DNA of 8,297 nucleotides from Nitrososphaeraceae archaeon (GCA_025449515.1 JANWJI010000010.1:1-8297); one strand, 5' to 3'; numbered from the stretch's first letter, positions 1-6,093 are shown. Program-made: numbers and translations. The notes: generated by a model not told the origin, from the sequence alone.

Positions 1-151
1 GAGGATCTTTTTGTCAATTTTCCATACATGTCCTACAAAGATTTTTGTGATGCCATTATACTTGCTTTAGTAATACCAAATTTAGGTCATTTTTAAAAAG
101 ATTACCGGGCAAACCAAAATGGTCCGTGAACTCCAAAATACTTAGCAGGAA

Positions 152-502
152 GTGCAAGATCTGTATCCGTCTGAAAAAGTAGCACAAGATATGATATGGA
201 ATAATCGAACAGCTTCACATACACATGAATTTCGCAATTTTGAGGCAAAGAACCATCGTTCTTCTGATGGGAGCGTAACAATCAAAGGGAAGATGGATGT
301 TGGCACAAATCACGTTATTACATGGCAAAAAGTTCCCGCAGAAATTGTTATTGAGAAAGGAAGAATCATTACAGTATCATTAGATGATGAAAAAACTAAT
401 CATCATTTTGGTGACCAAACTATACATGGGACAGTCGATTCGCTTAAGCGATGTAGTACTACACCTGGTCCTGACATGCAAGTCTCCTCTGGCTGTGCTT
501 AG
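152..502 (+). CDS. Hypothetical protein, possibly N-terminally truncated
   Basis: I do not recognise this 116-residue protein. The start drawn is GTG; a later in-frame ATG lies at 191. The composition of residues 25-100 suggests a beta-rich domain, with a polar C-terminus carrying two cysteines (around residues 101 and 115) that could form a disulfide. That would suit an exported protein, yet no signal peptide or membrane segment is visible. Upstream the same frame stays open from an ATG at 119, broken only by a TAG at 143-145. The gene may therefore have lost its N-terminus to a nonsense mutation. There is no good ribosome binding site before the GTG (AGGA at 147-150 is too close). It could be a real short gene or a pseudogene; the amino-acid make-up argues for genuine coding ancestry. 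Confidence 0.5.
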   Translation: MQDLYPSEKVAQDMIWNNRTASHTHEFRNFEAKNHRSSDGSVTIKGKMDVGTNHVITWQKVPAEIVIEKGRIITVSLDDEKTNHHFGDQTIHGTVDSLKRCSTTPGPDMQVSSGCA

Positions 503-812
503 AGGGATTTTTGTCAACCATGTTGAATGAGCTATATCATATGAGACTGAATGAATCCTGAAAGGGTCTATGTTATCAGGGGAAAAACCAGATGTTTGAT
601 CTATGCTTTTTCAAGGCGAAAAGTATGAAATGCCTTTAATTGACATTCAAATTCCAAATTCTGCAGTATTTAGGGTCTAACCTGATCGATCTTAGCAATC
701 TACCAATAGACATGAGAAAATGATGGCTGCATTTCAGATAACCCATACAGGATAAAGAGGCCTCTGCAAATACAATTCCTTTAATCCTGCATCTCCACGT
801 GGGAAGGGAGAA
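503..812. other. Intergenic stretch with possible coding remnants
   Basis: No gene can be supported here. A plus-strand frame from an ATG at 603 reads 25 codons to a TAA at 678-680 and has protein-like composition (MPLIDIQIPNSAVFRV). It is followed in the same frame by further short open stretches broken by stops. This could be a decayed gene, but I recognise no family. No tRNA, strong hairpin or repeat was seen. Confidence 0.3.
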
Positions 813-1445
813 TCATGACAGCTTGATTGAATTAACCATTAGCTTGACCAGTGGTAGATACAGAGAATACTTATTTGAATCAGATTGAAACGAAAAAAAG
901 TAAATCTTAGAATCCTTGGCGCAGTAAATATCGAGTACATTAATTTTCCCAGCCGTAGTATCAATATAATTATACAACACTTTATAGCAAGCGGGATTTC
1001 CAATATTCAATTTACTATTATTGAATTGATCAGACCTCGTCAGGATATGAAATCCCTGCAATGACTTTCTGTAAACATTGGCCTGGTATTCGCCATATTG
1101 GATGAGCTTTGACTTATCAACTGCTGTTCCAGGAGAAAAATTAGCAACTTCGATTGTCAGATACTCTCTGAACGAATCAGAGGGATTTTCCAGTGGTGAT
1201 AGAAATGTTACAAGAATCTGACGGCCGCTTTCAGTTATACCTTGTGTAAACTCGATCTTATCCCAGGTAGTAGGATAAGATATTGCAAATTTGTACTGAT
1301 CGTTAGTGTATGATTTCATAGTTTTGCTCAAACCCTCGCCTGTGGCTAACATAGTCTGAGCAACTATCGTATTGTGATAATTTAAAAGCCCATAACCAAT
1401 CACTAACCATGTTATAATGGCAACAATCGTCAAAATGAATTTCAT
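813..1445 (-). CDS. PsbP-like secreted or membrane-anchored protein
   Basis: With the start at 1445 this is a 210-residue protein. Residues 2-22 form a hydrophobic signal peptide or membrane anchor, followed by a short polar linker. From about residue 46 it opens with YTNDQYKFAISYPTTW, the typical entry of PsbP/PsbP-like domains, which are common in soil ammonia-oxidising archaea. An alternating beta/alpha pattern runs to the C-terminus. Cysteines at about 153 and 175 could form a disulfide outside the cell. No lipobox cysteine is visible, so anchoring would be by the N-terminal helix. An earlier in-frame ATG (1460) exists, but 1445 is preferred because its ATGA overlaps the stop of the gene ahead of it (1442-1615), the usual sign of translational coupling. 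The exact role of archaeal PsbP-like proteins is unknown; photosystem II is not involved. Family call is confident, function is not. Confidence 0.8.
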   Translation of the reverse strand: MKFILTIVAIITWLVIGYGLLNYHNTIVAQTMLATGEGLSKTMKSYTNDQYKFAISYPTTWDKIEFTQGITESGRQILVTFLSPLENPSDSFREYLTIEVANFSPGTAVDKSKLIQYGEYQANVYRKSLQGFHILTRSDQFNNSKLNIGNPACYKVLYNYIDTTAGKINVLDIYCAKDSKIYFFSFQSDSNKYSLYLPLVKLMVNSIKLS

Positions 1446-1615
1446 TTTAGCAATTCCCATGATGCCTCTCCCATTATAGATACCGATATCGATTTTGATT
1501 TGATTCTTAATTCGCTATTCAACGGTACAGTCAATTCAACTAGCTTAAAATCAGAATTTGAACTGATCTCAGCCCTTGTTGGTGTATATTCAGACTTGGG
1601 ACTCGGTGCAGTCAT
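1442..1615 (-). CDS. Small hypothetical protein (57 aa) coupled to the PsbP-like gene
   Basis: The frame starts at an ATG at 1615 preceded by AGGAG (1626-1622) with 6-nt spacing, and ends in a TGA that overlaps the ATG of the PsbP-like gene (ATGA at 1445-1442). An ATG seven codons further upstream (1636) is possible but lacks a ribosome binding site. The product is polar, rich in Ser, Lys and Glu, has no membrane segment or signal peptide, and ends in WELLK. I do not recognise a family. The overlap, ribosome binding site and a TATA-like box at 1662-1669 all fit one promoter driving a two-gene unit. It could instead be a translated leader, or the surviving 3' end of a longer broken gene: an in-frame stop lies at 1661-1663. 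Confidence 0.45.
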   Translation of the reverse strand: MTAPSPKSEYTPTRAEISSNSDFKLVELTVPLNSELRIKSKSISVSIMGEASWELLK

Positions 1616-1621
1616 GACCTG

Positions 1622-1626
1622 CTCCT
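1622..1626 (-). promoter_or_regulatory. Shine-Dalgarno site of the 57-aa gene
   Basis: AGGAG on the minus strand lies 6 nt before the ATG at 1615. It decides that start over the ATG at 1636. Confidence 0.5.
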
Positions 1627-1661
1627 GGCATAACATAGTATTTGATCCAAATTCTCTATCC

Positions 1662-1669
1662 TAAATAAA
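1662..1669 (-). promoter_or_regulatory. TATA-like box of the 57-aa/PsbP-like unit
   Basis: Minus-strand TTTATTTA. Archaeal spacing (about 25 bp) would put the transcript start near 1637, giving a leader of about 22 nt that includes the AGGAG site. The call rests on sequence and spacing only. Confidence 0.4.
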
Positions 1670-1712
1670 TTGCTTTCAAATACATTTGCATAATTCTTGT
1701 GAAGCCGCCTCT

Positions 1713-1733
1713 ACATTGAATAAAATTCAATGT
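1713..1733. repeat. Perfect 9-bp inverted repeat with AAA spacer
   Basis: ACATTGAAT and ATTCAATGT flank AAA. The repeat lies about 45 bp upstream of the TATA-like box of the minus-strand unit. It could be an operator bound by a dimeric regulator, a weak hairpin, or a trace of the mobile element remnant that begins nearby at about 1795. Confidence 0.6.
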
Positions 1734-1794
1734 TAATAACATAGAACACCAGATCAACCTTAGTTAGCTCGCAGGAACTCTTAATCACCGATAA

Positions 1795-2127
1795 AAAATA
1801 GAAGATCATCTTCATCAATTTGGAATAATAGGCCCGACTGTCCTAGGTTATATGAAATCCTATCCTACTCGGTCCGAAATTCAGTACCATCTTAGGAAAT
1901 ACCGACCAGTAAATTCAATAGACATGAATAATGAAGTTCATATGGTCGATACGAGAAAATTCTACCTCTGGTGCAGCTCACTAATATAGGATATCGAAGT
2001 CAGTCTAAAGTTCTGTGGCGAGGCTTTCTAAGGATCTGGTAATTCGGCGGTCGAAGCTCGAGTAGTTTTTATCCTCAAGTCAGCAGAATGTTTCAAACGT
2101 GAACGAAGTGTGGATTATCTTGAATAG
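1795..2127 (+). pseudogene. Decayed DDE transposase (insertion sequence relic)
   Basis: One frame runs from 1795 to a TAG at 2125-2127, interrupted by TAG at 1987-1989 and TAA at 2029-2031. The first part (1942-1983) reads MVDTRKFYLWCSSLI. This matches the pattern around the first catalytic Asp of IS6-like transposases, where a Gly/Arg-Lys-x-Tyr-Leu-Trp motif precedes the conserved beta strand. The part after 2032 reads SGNSAVEARVVFILKSAECF, then RSVDYLE. This fits the C-terminal signature (F)G-x-R-N-x-V-E-x-x-F-x-x-L-K-x-R-T-x-x-F followed by R-S-V-D-x-L. The 60 or so residues that normally separate these blocks, including the second catalytic Asp, are missing, so an internal deletion is inferred. 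A shifted frame after about 2124 (IEEGFIVPMHIIENG) may continue the C-terminus. No terminal inverted repeats or target duplication were found. The element is dead. Confidence 0.6.
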
Positions 2128-2204
2128 AGGAAGGATTTATTGTGCCAATGCATATAATTGAAAATGGATAAATATAGGAAGTCTAGTAACTAGAGCAGGT
2201 AAAT

Positions 2205-2216
2205 CTATATATAAAA
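2205..2216 (+). promoter_or_regulatory. TATA box candidate for the GlmU-like gene
   Basis: CTATATATAAAA is the best TATA match upstream of the gene at 2337. It would start transcription near 2241 and give a leader of almost 100 nt. Weaker candidates lie at 2242-2250 and 2293-2302. The imperfect inverted repeat AGGTAA...TTACCT at 2233-2257 sits at the predicted start site and could be an operator. Confidence 0.4.
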
Positions 2217-2336
2217 TCTTCTTCAGAATTTTAGGTAAATTGTATAATTAATTACCTTCACAATCAATGTTAAAGAGATTAGCTACAAAGCAAAGATATA
2301 CTTTTGTTTGTTCCTTCCATGATGTGAGCCATTGTT

Positions 2337-3323
2337 TTGAGGTTGATCTTGCGTAATTCTGTACATCATTTAGAGTCATTGCTGTCTAGAGCTGATTTTG
2401 ATAGCGGGAATTGTCCCACATCATCACTCAAGCTCTTTGGACAGCCAGTGATAATTAGGAATGTAGACGTAACAAGAAAGTTCATGATGGTTGATACCGT
2501 TTTGATACCTTCTAACCTTCCTAAGGCAATTAATCTAGTAGCAACAAACTTTCCATCTATCGAAGTAAAAGAGTACGATGACACCTCATTAATTGCCAAT
2601 GCACACGTCGCTAGTCGAGACTCTTCTTTACAATATATTGATAAAAATCCAGTTATAGCTGGGCTACAACAAAATTTTGAAGTCCCGGTAAACTCATTTA
2701 TATATTATTCATTAGAACGAGGTCTATTGGTAGACAGTGTAGTCTACCCATGGGACTTCCTGGATATAGTCCAAAAAACATTAAAAGATGAGGTTACACA
2801 TACGATCATTTCACCGAACGCATCGGTAGCAAGAACCAGCGTTATAGAAGGTCCATGTATTATTGAAGATGACGTTATTATTGATGACTTTTGCAAGATT
2901 AAGGGTCCCACTTATATTAGCAAAGGGAGTCACGTAGGTATGAGTTCACTTGTTAGGAATTGTATGTTTGGAAGAGGAACAAGAATAGGGTTTAACTGTG
3001 AAATAGCGAAATCCTATTTTGCCGGTAATGCCAAGATATCTCATCAAAATGTTATCCTAGATAGTATAATAGGAGAGAACGTTTGGTTTGGCGGCTATTC
3101 TGGGACCGCAAATGTTCTCCTTAGCAGAAAGAATATCAAATACGAAATTTTTAATGAGTTGGGAGAGAAGTCATTATTGGATACCGGACTGGACCATTTC
3201 GGTGCGGTTGTTGGAGAAAATTGCGCGATCGGTGCGTCGGTTATAATCTTGCCAGGTAGGCAGATTCCTCAGGATACAGTTATTCAGGCAGGAACAATAT
3301 ATGGAATAAAGCACGGAAGCTAA
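2337..3323 (+). CDS. GlmU/ST0452-like left-handed beta-helix sugar-1-phosphate acyltransferase with degenerate nucleotidylyltransferase domain
   Basis: This 328-residue protein has two parts. Residues about 155-325 are hexapeptide (left-handed beta-helix) repeats, and they align by eye with the C-terminus of the archaeal ST0452 bifunctional enzyme that acetylates amino-sugar 1-phosphates. His236 (AKISH) sits where ST0452 has its catalytic His, Asn259 matches its Asn, but the Tyr three residues after the His is Val here. Residues 1-140 resemble a shortened nucleotidylyltransferase domain: LKLFGQPVI around 32-40 and YPWDFL at 137-142 are typical. The GxGTRLxPLT nucleotide-binding signature is absent, so uridylyl or thymidylyl transfer is unlikely. 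The probable role is in cell-surface or UDP-sugar precursor synthesis in the cytoplasm, perhaps as an acetyltransferase only. The start is TTG at 2337 with GTGAG 8 nt upstream; TTG at 2349, 6 nt after GAGG, is the alternative. An in-frame ATGATGTGA lies at 2319-2327. Confidence 0.8.
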   Translation: MRLILRNSVHHLESLLSRADFDSGNCPTSSLKLFGQPVIIRNVDVTRKFMMVDTVLIPSNLPKAINLVATNFPSIEVKEYDDTSLIANAHVASRDSSLQYIDKNPVIAGLQQNFEVPVNSFIYYSLERGLLVDSVVYPWDFLDIVQKTLKDEVTHTIISPNASVARTSVIEGPCIIEDDVIIDDFCKIKGPTYISKGSHVGMSSLVRNCMFGRGTRIGFNCEIAKSYFAGNAKISHQNVILDSIIGENVWFGGYSGTANVLLSRKNIKYEIFNELGEKSLLDTGLDHFGAVVGENCAIGASVIILPGRQIPQDTVIQAGTIYGIKHGS

Positions 3324-3412
3324 TGATCGACCAGTTCATGTAGTAATATTCCTTACTCCACATCATATTATTGTTGTCAGGTATAACCAACTTTCAAAAC
3401 TACGTTCTCAGA

Positions 3413-3434
3413 TACATCACGGATGGATGATGTA
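3413..3434. repeat. Perfect 7-bp hairpin
   Basis: TACATCA and TGATGTA flank an 8-nt loop, about 90 nt after the stop of the GlmU-like gene. It may belong to that gene's 3' untranslated region together with the next hairpin. Confidence 0.55.
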
Positions 3435-3463
3435 ACAAAACTTACCCAGAGCGATACAACTCA

Positions 3464-3481
3464 CGGCAGTGAAAACTGCCG
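3464..3481 (+). repeat. GC-rich hairpin with GAAA tetraloop
   Basis: CGGCAGT and ACTGCCG form a perfect 7-bp stem closed by GAAA, a GNRA-type loop that is stable in RNA only when read on the plus strand. It is markedly GC-rich for this AT-rich spacer. It lies 140 nt after the plus-strand gene and is not followed by a T-run, so it is a structured RNA element rather than a typical terminator. Confidence 0.6.
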
Positions 3482-3560
3482 AATAATGAACTATATTCCT
3501 CTGCTACAAAAGCATTGAGAAAAATCATGAACTCGCAGGTGCTACAACCGGATGCTAGGA

Positions 3561-4079
3561 CTAGGTCCCAGCTTCCTTAACAATTACTTTAACAGTATCA
3601 ACGTTAAGATCGAGCTGTTCAGCTATTAATTCCTCAGATATACCTGAATCGTAGAGATTTTTCACTGTTTCCCTTTTCTCTTGATTAATGACATTTAATG
3701 GCGGGTACAACGATAACTGAGTTTCTACAGATCTTATGTAATCCAATACTCTTTTAGCTATTTCCTCTATGTCAACTGCCTCGCTACTCGTAGAAAATAC
3801 CACTATATGATCTTTCACAGGCATGCTAAAGATCTTTACTTTGTTGTGGACATATACGATATATTCTAGATTACCTAGATGTGGTGTAAACATCTTTCTC
3901 AAGTCAACTATGTAGGCAGTCTGAGAAAAACTAATTTCAGACTCTCTATTCTTGAGATATTCTGTTACTCCTCCTCTTGTCCCCCCAGCGTAAAGATGTC
4001 CTGATTTTTCTAATACGCCTGCAAACCGTATGTTAGATTCTAGTGAAAGTATGTTGTTAGATAGCTGCTCTGCGTTCAT
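3561..4079 (-). CDS. Thaumarchaeal protein with N-terminal alpha/beta domain and C-terminal helix-turn-helix
   Basis: The protein has 172 residues. Residues 1-115 resemble a small thaumarchaeal family of unknown function (DUF6659-like, from memory): a helix, then SNIRFAGVLEKSGHLYAGG, a central block with VDLRKMFTPHLG, and beta strands EYIVYVHNKVKIFSMPV and HIVVFSTS. This layout recalls roadblock/profilin-like sensory modules. Residues about 134-168 (KRETVKNLYDSGISEELIAE and following) have the spacing of a helix-turn-helix, with Gly146-Ile147 at the first turn. The fusion suggests a sensor or regulator, but no ligand or target can be named. The ATG at 4079 lies about 25 bp after a TATA box (4101-4110), so the main transcript is probably leaderless. 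A 16-codon mini-ORF ends 4 nt before the start. The gene is divergent from the lysine-rich protein at 4420. Confidence 0.8.
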   Translation of the reverse strand: MNAEQLSNNILSLESNIRFAGVLEKSGHLYAGGTRGGVTEYLKNRESEISFSQTAYIVDLRKMFTPHLGNLEYIVYVHNKVKIFSMPVKDHIVVFSTSSEAVDIEEIAKRVLDYIRSVETQLSLYPPLNVINQEKRETVKNLYDSGISEELIAEQLDLNVDTVKVIVKEAGT

Positions 4080-4083
4080 TAAA

Positions 4084-4134
4084 TTACCAATAATCTATAC
4101 AAAATATATACGCTTTTTGGCCTTTTTCGAGCAC
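4084..4134 (-). CDS. Possible 16-codon leader ORF ahead of the HTH protein
   Basis: A GTG at 4134 lies 6 nt after GGAGG, within the run GGGGGAGGTGA (4148-4138). That run matches the thaumarchaeal anti-Shine-Dalgarno (16S end ...UCACCUCC) over eight bases. It reads MLEKGQKAYIFCIDYW and stops at 4086-4084, four nucleotides before the ATG of the downstream gene, in another frame. It may be a leader peptide whose translation feeds into or blocks the next gene. Alternatively the match is chance, or it marks an older N-terminus disconnected by an indel. Part of the ORF doubles as the proximal TATA box (4101-4110), so the two starts would need separate promoters. Confidence 0.3.
   Translation of the reverse strand: MLEKGQKAYIFCIDYW
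4101..4110 (-). promoter_or_regulatory. TATA box of the HTH protein gene
   Basis: Minus-strand TATATATTTT with a purine-rich stretch (AAAAAGCG) upstream as a possible BRE. Its distance to the ATG at 4079 is the one expected for a leaderless archaeal transcript. Confidence 0.6.
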
Positions 4135-4137
4135 TTG

Positions 4138-4148
4138 TCACCTCCCCC
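4138..4148 (-). promoter_or_regulatory. Unusually strong Shine-Dalgarno sequence
   Basis: GGGGGAGGTGA, the longest ribosome binding site match in the window, serves only the 16-codon ORF. A TATA-like TTTATAAA lies at 4175-4168. Its predicted start (about 4143) falls within this motif, so which transcript carries the full site is unclear. Confidence 0.45.
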
Positions 4149-4282
4149 GAATCACTGATCAAATATTTTTATAAAATGCCAACTAATTGTGCACTTTTAA
4201 TACCAAGACGGTCAGATAGTCCTTGATGATTCTACCTCCGACTTGATTACGCTCCAAGGCTCATGAATCGAGTTTCAAGCAA

Positions 4283-4307
4283 CTATTTTGAATTGAATAT
4301 AAAATAG
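4283..4307. promoter_or_regulatory. Inverted repeat overlapping a TATA box
   Basis: CTATTTT and AAAATAG (7 bp, 11-nt spacer) overlap GAATATAAAATAG, a TATA candidate for the plus-strand gene at 4420. It would give a leader of about 90 nt. The repeat could be an operator. The rest of the 340-bp divergent spacer 4080-4419 shows no gene apart from the leader ORF. Confidence 0.35.
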
Positions 4308-4382
4308 TAACAGGATCAGTCTTCATAAGAGTTGCAATTAAATTAGACTCTGACCTAAGAGGCGGGACGATGGTGTTAACCA

Positions 4383-4402
4383 TTTAATATGATTATATCA
4401 AA
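4383..4402. promoter_or_regulatory. 20-bp near-palindrome before the lysine-rich gene
   Basis: TTTAATATGATTATATCAAA pairs with its own complement at eight of ten positions. It ends 17 bp before the TTG start at 4420 and contains the proximal TATA-like sequence. Candidate operator; AT-rich sequence makes chance palindromes common. Confidence 0.3.
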
Positions 4403-4419
4403 TACAGTGATGATAGATA

Positions 4420-5037
4420 TTGGCCGAGGGAAAAGATAGAAAAAGTAGGGTAAAGCGAGCAAAAACTAACTCATCTGGGGGAAAGGAAGATTTGGGTGGA
4501 GGTGCCAAGAGAGCAGCTGATTTAATAAAGGATGTAGCGAAAAATATTCGACATACTTCTGCAGTAGCTAGGGAGACAGCTGAAGCCTTTCACGAGAGTG
4601 GAGCAGTTATGGATCTTGCAGGTGCAGTCCACGATGCTTCATTAGCTGCAAGAGACACTACAAATGTAATCAATCAAACGACTAGAGACGTAAAAGATAG
4701 TCATGTCTTAGAGGATACTGCTGGTGCCATTGAAGAGACGGCTGAGGTCGCAAATGAAACAGCAAAGTTAACCAAGGATACTGCTAAGCAAATTCCAAAA
4801 AGAGCTCCTAAAACAACCAAGCAAATAAAAAAAGGGATGGCGAATGCAAGGAAAGTGTCACAAAGAGCTGCTAATAAAGCCAAGAAAGTTGCTAAGAAGG
4901 GTACTTCTGGTACTAAAAAGAAGGCCACAAAAGTCACTAAGATTGGAAAAGCAAAAATGAAACAACTCAAGGAAAAAACGCGTAAGGTAACAAGACAAGG
5001 CACAAGGGGGAAGACTGCGAATCGACGTGTGAAATAA
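4420..5037 (+). CDS. Lysine/alanine-rich histone H1-like or LEA-like protein
   Basis: The protein has 205 residues. A stop codon six bases upstream (4414-4416) forces the TTG start at 4420, and GTGAT at 4407-4411 lies 8 nt before it. There are three parts. Residues 1-30 are basic and Gly/Ser-rich. Residues 31-127 form a long amphipathic helix rich in Ala, Thr, Asp and Glu with a 34-residue repeat: SGAVMDLAGAVHDASLAARD (60-79) matches the block starting SHVLEDTAGAIEETAEVANE (94-113), and a fainter copy precedes it. Residues 128-205 are a strongly basic tail of Lys, Ala, Thr and Arg (KKAKK, KKGTSGTKKK). There are no Cys or Trp residues. The middle resembles group 3 LEA or apolipophorin-like helices, the tail that of histone H1. 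DNA binding or desiccation/stress protection are plausible, not shown. Low complexity prevents a firm family call. Confidence 0.75.
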   Translation: MAEGKDRKSRVKRAKTNSSGGKEDLGGGAKRAADLIKDVAKNIRHTSAVARETAEAFHESGAVMDLAGAVHDASLAARDTTNVINQTTRDVKDSHVLEDTAGAIEETAEVANETAKLTKDTAKQIPKRAPKTTKQIKKGMANARKVSQRAANKAKKVAKKGTSGTKKKATKVTKIGKAKMKQLKEKTRKVTRQGTRGKTANRRVK

Positions 5038-5040
5038 TCT

Positions 5041-5070
5041 GTGAACTTTTTCATTCACGAAATTTCTTTT
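5041..5070 (+). terminator. Likely terminator of the lysine-rich gene
   Basis: GTGAA...TTCAC (5041-5045/5054-5058) encloses a loop with TTTTT and is followed by TTTCTTTT, directly after the stop codon. T-rich tracts of this kind end archaeal transcripts. Confidence 0.5.
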
Positions 5071-5498
5071 GACCGATTGTATGACTGCTCAATGTCGGTT
5101 GCTTACAGTCATGATTGTTAGTCATACCCATGGCTACCGTAGGTAATTGGGTTGATTTCCTCTCCTACACGCTGAGCTAATGATAGCGATAGTTTCTCCA
5201 GCTAGCAAATTGTTCAAATCCTGAAATATCCAGATAATGCTTCGAAGATTAAGAGATATGACTGATAAACAGGAATAAATTTTGGGTGTCATAATTTGAT
5301 GCTAGTGGTCCTCGACTCTGGAATAAAAATTCTGATTTTTTTAGAGAGGAATGCTTGAACAGAATGTTGTGTCTCAATCTAATGCCAGGCAAGGATTTAA
5401 TTCGTCCGACAGACGACCGTTAAGGTCTTAGCAAAGTCATTTTTTATATCTTGTAGGATTCATATATGCAATTGTACCCCATACCCTTCAGCGTTGCC
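5071..5498. other. Gene-free spacer
   Basis: No gene is supported. A minus-strand frame of 52 codons (5292-5134, ATG start) has no recognisable ribosome binding site, motif or codon signal. An AT-rich run with TTTTTTT at 5337-5343 and a TATA-like TTTTTTATATC near 5440-5450 are present. The segment near 5150-5225 looks superficially tRNA-like but does not fold as one. Confidence 0.4.
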
Positions 5499-5505
5499 AA
5501 AAAAA
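5499..5505 (-). terminator. T7 tract after the helical hypothetical gene
   Basis: Minus-strand TTTTTTT lies about 45 nt beyond the stop codon of the gene 5549-6073. It is a probable intrinsic, hairpin-independent archaeal terminator. Confidence 0.45.
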
Positions 5506-5548
5506 CTGTTAATGATGACTTCCCCTTTAGATAGAAGACCACTGATTG

Positions 5549-6073
5549 CTAGTAGATCCTTTCTAGTAAATCGTCGACTTCCTTCTCAGGCATGCCAAAA
5601 TAATCAAACATCAATCCGGTTGGCTCATTACTAGGCTTAAAGTCTGTTTTGAGTCTAGCCTTAGCTAGGGTGTCAGAGAGGACTTCCAATAATATCTGGG
5701 CAAAATGAATCCATTCCTGTAGCACGGTCATGACCTTTGAACGAATAATCATGACAAATCTCGCGAATGCAGCCACGATAGTGACCCTATATTTTTGCAA
5801 AATCTTCTTGTAAGGACTGGAATCAGGAATCCCTCGAATTTCGGAGCATACAATATATTGATAATCATCCAAATTTTTTAGAATCCCACAAGCTCTTACA
5901 ACGGCGGGTAGAGTACTCTCGGGTCTTGCATTCATCCGAACACTATCAAAAATTCCGTCGACCTTCTCTATGGCAAGTTCTTGTGTAGTTATACCGTCCT
6001 TAGACACGAATTTGCAACATTTTGCGTCATTAATGATATATTTTTCGATGATTCTTCTAGAGATGTTCATCAT
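5549..6073 (-). CDS. Hypothetical helical protein
   Basis: I do not recognise this protein of 174 residues. It looks predominantly helical: it opens MMNISRRIIEKYI, has a Cys-rich turn (AKCCKFVSKDG), an ARPESTLPAVVRACGILKNL segment, DDYQYIVCSEIRGIP, a hydrophobic helix (VTIVAAFARFVMIIRSKVMT), and ends in FDYFGMPEKEVDDLLERIY. There is no signal peptide, and the hydrophobic helix carries Arg and Lys, so it is more likely buried than membrane-spanning. Starts at GTG 6082, ATG 6073 and ATG 6070 are in frame. I prefer 6073 because a TATA-like GATATTTAGATA at 6105-6094 would start transcription about there, giving a leaderless message. The gene is isolated, with gene-free DNA on both sides, so context does not suggest a role. 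The uniform protein-like composition supports a real gene. Confidence 0.65.
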   Translation of the reverse strand: MMNISRRIIEKYIINDAKCCKFVSKDGITTQELAIEKVDGIFDSVRMNARPESTLPAVVRACGILKNLDDYQYIVCSEIRGIPDSSPYKKILQKYRVTIVAAFARFVMIIRSKVMTVLQEWIHFAQILLEVLSDTLAKARLKTDFKPSNEPTGLMFDYFGMPEKEVDDLLERIY

Positions 6074-6093
6074 ATATTTCACACAGGTGTCTA

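Noticed and set aside
1..96. Open plus-strand frame from the window edge to TAA at 94-96
   Set aside because: Could be the tail of a gene outside the window, but 31 codons with no motif are not enough to call it.
2366..2599. 77-codon minus-strand ORF
   Set aside because: Antisense shadow of the GlmU-like gene.
4701..5058. Two long minus-strand ORFs inside the lysine-rich gene
   Set aside because: They are complements of Lys/Ala-rich codons, which give Phe/Leu/Cys-rich antisense frames; no promoter or ribosome binding site.
5150..5226. tRNA-like sequence (GCTGAGCTAA and GTTCAAATCC)
   Set aside because: On neither strand do the T-arm, anticodon arm and acceptor stem pair; only isolated motif resemblance.
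5134..5292. 52-codon minus-strand ORF
   Set aside because: Length is within chance for this base composition and no signal or family supports it.
5513..5550. C/D-box-like motifs (ATGATGA then CTGA)
   Set aside because: The 23-nt gap between boxes does not fit an archaeal C/D guide, and no second box pair follows.
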